This document shows positions 13,001-15,924 of a DNA stretch of 15,924 nucleotides, piece by piece (positions within the stretch are counted from its first letter, which is position 1; the number at the start of each line of letters is the position of its first letter). The position numbers and the translations under genes were made by a program. The DNA comes from Mageeibacillus sp. UBA3781 (GTDB lineage: Bacteria; Bacillota; Clostridia; Saccharofermentanales; Saccharofermentanaceae). The stretch spans positions 1 through 15,924 of the forward strand of contig DFFH01000084.1 of NCBI GenBank assembly GCA_002368805.1. The letters run 5' to 3'. The notes beneath the pieces are model-generated. The model saw only the letters and a program-made list of their open reading frames with translations. It was not told the DNA's origin and did no database searches.

Positions 13001-15742
13001 TTATTTTCTGTTCTTGATCATCTTATGGATCTCGCTTGCAGTAAACGGGATAAGCGCCAGGAGTACGATCGGGATCCAGAGGACCGGATTCAGTGCGATG
13101 TTATCGAAGATACCATTTACTCCCGGAATATAGATAACTGCCATAAGAAGTGCGATGGAGCCGGCGACAGAGATGTTCATGAATTTGTTGCTGAACACAC
13201 CGAGCTTAAATACCGAGATTCTCTCGGAACGGGCACCGTATGCCCGGAAGAGCTCTGCCAGGATCAATGTGGCAAATGCCATTGTTCTCGCACCCTCGAT
13301 CGGAACGGGCTCATCTTTGAAGAAGACGGTCAGTCCGAGTACAAAGGAAGTGAATACAGCGGCAAAGATCGCCAGGCTCTGTACAAGGATATTGATCTTC
13401 ATAGACTTATTGATGATCGACTCCGACTTTCTTCTTGGCGGCTGTTTCATGATATCCGGCTCACCCTTCTCTCTTCCGAGAGCAAGTGCCGGGAAACTGT
13501 CCGTTACAAGATTCAGCCACAGGAGCTGGATCGCGGTAAGCGGTGTGCCAATACCTGTGATCAGGGATGTCGGGATCAGGGAGATCAGGAAGATGATCAG
13601 GATCTCACCAACATTACAGGAAAGAAGGAATCCGACGAACTTTCTGATATTACTATAGATAACACGTCCTTCTTCGACTGCCGAAACGATCGTAGCGAAG
13701 TTATCATCCGTAAGGATCATGTCGGAAGAATTCTTCGCAACATCGGTACCGGTAATACCCATAGCAACACCGATATCAGCAGACTTCAGAGCCATAGCGT
13801 CGTTTACACCGTCACCGGTCATGGAAGCAATATGGTCATTCTTCTTAAGTGCGGTTACGATACGGACTTTATGATCCGGAGAAACACGTGCATATACATT
13901 CGTTGTCTCGCAGATTGTCTGGAAGTCCTCATCCGAGACCTTATCGAGTTCAGCACCGGACAGGCTTCCGGAGTTCTCATCCATCATGCCCAGGTCATTT
14001 GCGATCGCAACCGCTGTGTCCTTATAGTCACCGGTGATCATGACAGCACGGATACCTGCTTCACGGCAGATCGCCATCGCGTCTTTAACTTCTGTTCTTG
14101 CAGGATCGATCATACCGACAAGACCGATGAAGCACATATCAGCTTCATGCGCAAAATCCGCATCGATCTCCGTCTTTCCTTCAAAAGAACGGTACGCGAA
14201 AGCAAGTACGCGAAGTGCTTTTGTAGCATAACCATGGTTCGTCTCAGCGATACGTTTTCTGATCTCATCTGTCATCGGAACATTCTTCTGTCCGTCGAAG
14301 TACTCGGTACAGCGGTCAAGAACGATATCCGGAGCACCCTTAGTAAAAGATACGATCGAACCCGGAATGATATTCGGATGATATGTTGTCATCATCTTTC
14401 TGTCCGAGTCAAAAGGAAGTTCCGCGATACGCGGGTACAGCTTATTTGTTTCCTCCTTAGGAAGACCGGACTTCGCGCCGAGGGCAACGAGCGCTGCTTC
14501 CGTCGGGTCACCGATGCAGGAATATCTTCCATCTTCACCCTTCGGTGTAACTGCATCACTACAGAGTACGCAGGCCTGGAGAAGTCTTACGAGTTTCGCA
14601 TCCGGAGTGATTTTTGTTTCATTCTCATCCTGGATCTGGCCTTCCGGTGCATAGCCGATACCGGTAACATCGAAGGATTTCTCACCATCAAAGACCTTAC
14701 GGACTGTCATTTCATTCTGAGTAAGAGTACCGGTTTTATCTGTGCAGATAACATCTACGCATCCCAGTGTCTCTACAGCCAGGAGACGGCGGACGATCGC
14801 ATTCTTGCTGGCCATCTTTGTCATACCGAGTGCCAGAACGATAGTTACAACAGCGGCAAGGCCTTCCGGAATAGCTGCAACCGCAAGGCTGACAGCTGTC
14901 ATAAGAGCCTCTTCCCAAGGTTCACCCTGAGCAAATACATCGACCGCAAAGACGATCAGGCAGATCGCGACACAGACGATACCGAGGATCTTTCCGAGCT
15001 TGGTAAGATTCTTCTGAAGAGGTGTTTCTTCATTATCAATAGAAGAAAGGCGGCTGGCGATCTTACCCAGTTCCGTATTCGCACCCGTTTCCACAACGAT
15101 ACCGCGTCCGCGTCCGTATGTCACCGCCGTACCCATGTACAGCATATTCTTTCTATCACCGATACCGCAGTCTTCTTCGAGAACGACTGTCGCATCTTTA
15201 TCTACCGGAACAGATTCACCTGTAAGCGAAGCTTCTTCCACTTTCATGGAGCTTGCTTCCGTCAGACGGATATCTGCAGCTACCAGGTCACCTGCATCAA
15301 GAACAACGATATCACCCGGTACCAGCTTGTCAGAATCGATCATCTGCTGCATGTTGTCACGGATGACCTTCGCCTGCGGGGAGCTCATCTTCTTAAGAGC
15401 AGCGATCGCTTCATCGGCCTTACCTTCCTGATACACACCGAGGATCGCATTGATGATAACGATCGCAAGAATAACGATTACATCGATCCAGCCGGAAAAG
15501 CCGCCTTCCTTGATCGCCATGATCGCAGACAATACTGCAGCTCCGATAAGGATCAGGACCATCGCATCCGCGAACTGGCCTAAGAATCTTTTCCACAGCG
15601 GGACTTTCTTTTCTTCTCCTAAAGAGTTGGGACCATACTTGGCAAGTCTTTTGTCAGCTTCTGTTTTGGTAAGGCCGGTCTTTATGTCGGTCTGAAGTTC
15701 TTTGATAACACTTTCGGTTTCCTTCGAAAACGGGTGATTCAT
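13001..15742 (-). CDS. P2A-type cation-transporting ATPase, probably Ca2+ (SERCA-like)
   Basis: The protein has 913 residues. It couples ATP hydrolysis to export of Ca2+ (perhaps also Mn2+) across the cell membrane. The motifs are in order: TGES (174-177, dephosphorylation), AAIPEGL in M4 (E293), DKTGTLT (335-341, phosphorylated D335), KGAPD (468-472, nucleotide binding), TGD (570-572), TGDGVND (642-648), NVGE in M5 (N710, E713) and NLVTD in M6 (N744, T747, D748). The M4-M6 residues match the SERCA Ca2+ ligands E309, N768, E771, N796, T799 and D800, which favours Ca2+ over Na+/K+. The frame is open to 15778, but the ATG at 15740-15742 follows AGGAGG and starts at the family's usual NHPFSK-like N-terminus. 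A 16-base imperfect palindrome lies just before the ribosome binding site. Confidence 0.93.
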   Translation of the reverse strand: MNHPFSKETESVIKELQTDIKTGLTKTEADKRLAKYGPNSLGEEKKVPLWKRFLGQFADAMVLILIGAAVLSAIMAIKEGGFSGWIDVIVILAIVIINAILGVYQEGKADEAIAALKKMSSPQAKVIRDNMQQMIDSDKLVPGDIVVLDAGDLVAADIRLTEASSMKVEEASLTGESVPVDKDATVVLEEDCGIGDRKNMLYMGTAVTYGRGRGIVVETGANTELGKIASRLSSIDNEETPLQKNLTKLGKILGIVCVAICLIVFAVDVFAQGEPWEEALMTAVSLAVAAIPEGLAAVVTIVLALGMTKMASKNAIVRRLLAVETLGCVDVICTDKTGTLTQNEMTVRKVFDGEKSFDVTGIGYAPEGQIQDENETKITPDAKLVRLLQACVLCSDAVTPKGEDGRYSCIGDPTEAALVALGAKSGLPKEETNKLYPRIAELPFDSDRKMMTTYHPNIIPGSIVSFTKGAPDIVLDRCTEYFDGQKNVPMTDEIRKRIAETNHGYATKALRVLAFAYRSFEGKTEIDADFAHEADMCFIGLVGMIDPARTEVKDAMAICREAGIRAVMITGDYKDTAVAIANDLGMMDENSGSLSGAELDKVSDEDFQTICETTNVYARVSPDHKVRIVTALKKNDHIASMTGDGVNDAMALKSADIGVAMGITGTDVAKNSSDMILTDDNFATIVSAVEEGRVIYSNIRKFVGFLLSCNVGEILIIFLISLIPTSLITGIGTPLTAIQLLWLNLVTDSFPALALGREKGEPDIMKQPPRRKSESIINKSMKINILVQSLAIFAAVFTSFVLGLTVFFKDEPVPIEGARTMAFATLILAELFRAYGARSERISVFKLGVFSNKFMNISVAGSIALLMAVIYIPGVNGIFDNIALNPVLWIPIVLLALIPFTASEIHKMIKNRK

Positions 15743-15755
15743 TTTCCTACCTCCT

Positions 15756-15771
15756 GCACATATATACGTGC
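15756..15771 (-). promoter_or_regulatory. Imperfect palindrome next to the ATPase ribosome binding site
   Basis: GCACGTATATATGTGC on the minus strand can fold into a 7-bp hairpin with one G-U pair and a two-base loop, or serve as an operator. It ends one base before AGGAGG. The upstream promoter is unclear; CTGACT and TATGTT with 17-base spacing is a weak candidate. Confidence 0.3.
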
Positions 15772-15855
15772 GTATCAAAATATAACATATTAAAAAAATA
15801 TAGGAAAGTCAGTTTTCAGAAGATTTGTAACTCTATTTCCTGCAAAACCGCAAGA

Positions 15856-15890
15856 TAAAAAGAAAAGAGACCGCCGGTATGACGATCTCT
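15856..15890 (-). terminator. Terminator after the tRNA gene
   Basis: An 8-bp stem with one U-G pair (15866-15873 with 15883-15890) is followed on the minus strand by TTTTCTTTTTAT. It begins three bases after the tRNA CCA end. Confidence 0.82.
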
Positions 15891-15892
15891 CT

Positions 15893-15924
15893 TGGTGCCC
15901 AGAGTCGGAATCGAACCAACGACA
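15893..15924 (-). tRNA. tRNA gene, 3' part only (isotype undetermined, Phe-like acceptor)
   Basis: On the minus strand the window starts inside a tRNA. The T-arm is GTTGG-TTCGATT-CCGAC with a proper 5-bp stem (one G-U pair). The 3' acceptor strand TCTGGGC, discriminator A and encoded CCA follow. The 5' acceptor should read GCCCAGA, similar to many bacterial tRNA-Phe genes. The anticodon lies outside the window, so the isotype is a guess. Confidence 0.85.

Noticed and set aside
13025..15583. An 852-residue open frame on the plus strand opposite the Ca2+ ATPase gene
   Set aside because: It is fully antisense to a gene with all P-type ATPase motifs, has a biased Arg/Asp/Ile/Cys-rich composition and no ribosome binding site of note. 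Codon bias of the real gene (few TTA, CTA, TCA codons) explains the open frame.
15743..15855. Metal riboswitch (yybP-ykoY type) before the P-type ATPase
   Set aside because: Such riboswitches precede some cation ATPases, but the region is short and AT-rich and lacks the conserved GGGGAGUA-like core.
1..15924. High density of GATC sites across the window
   Set aside because: They follow from frequent GAT, ATC and CGATC-type codon pairs in the coding regions and show no clustering that suggests an origin or methylation switch.

Overview
The window looks like chromosomal DNA from a Gram-positive anaerobe of the class Clostridia (Bacillota). Evidence for this: the IreB-RuvX-DUF1292 gene trio, YhbD and an HPr-like protein; ferredoxin-linked 2-oxoacid oxidoreductase genes, which point to anaerobic metabolism; and strong AGGAGG-type ribosome binding sites before nearly every gene. 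No phage, insertion sequence or CRISPR array was seen. All genes but one are on the minus strand, so transcription runs from high to low coordinates.

Layout in transcription order (right to left). At the right edge is the 3' end of a tRNA gene (15893-15924) with its terminator. Next come a P2A-type Ca2+ ATPase (13001-15742), secG (12674-12925) and rnr (10740-12593); a strong terminator stands between secG and rnr. The only plus-strand gene (10451-10684) encodes an HPr-fold protein without the phosphorylatable histidine. It converges on rnr through a shared bidirectional terminator and diverges from mtaB (9019-10320), with the two -35 boxes back to back. Then follow ireB (8626-8889) and ruvX (8184-8606). 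An internal extended -10 promoter starts the next block.

That block (8104 down to 3342) is the least conventional part. An acidic DUF1292 protein with a Cys-rich N-terminus is followed by an overlapping basic DUF1292 paralogue, then a CPBP-family membrane protease, then a 1053-residue membrane-anchored exported protein with a beta-propeller-like region, a jelly-roll (carbohydrate-binding-like) domain and a barrel-like C-terminal part. The last three genes are joined by start/stop overlaps, so they are probably translated together and may form one envelope-associated unit.

Downstream are a zinc-ribbon membrane protein with a long Pro/Ala/Val linker (2399-3220), a YhbD-type MerR-like regulator (1618-2250), an ArsR-type regulator with a lysine-rich tail (1235-1603) and mscL (706-1170). 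The mscL promoter starts right at the ArsR stop codon and carries a clear inverted repeat between its -35 and -10 boxes. The left edge holds a ferredoxin-like subunit and the start of the alpha subunit of a 2-oxoacid:ferredoxin oxidoreductase, behind a near-consensus promoter.

Most of the window is housekeeping: protein export, RNA decay, tRNA modification, ion transport and osmotic safety valve. The points most worth a second look are the DUF1292/CPBP/ectodomain operon, the His-less HPr, the inverted repeat at mscL, the terminator directly before rnr, and two distant promoters that share sequence on both sides of the start site.
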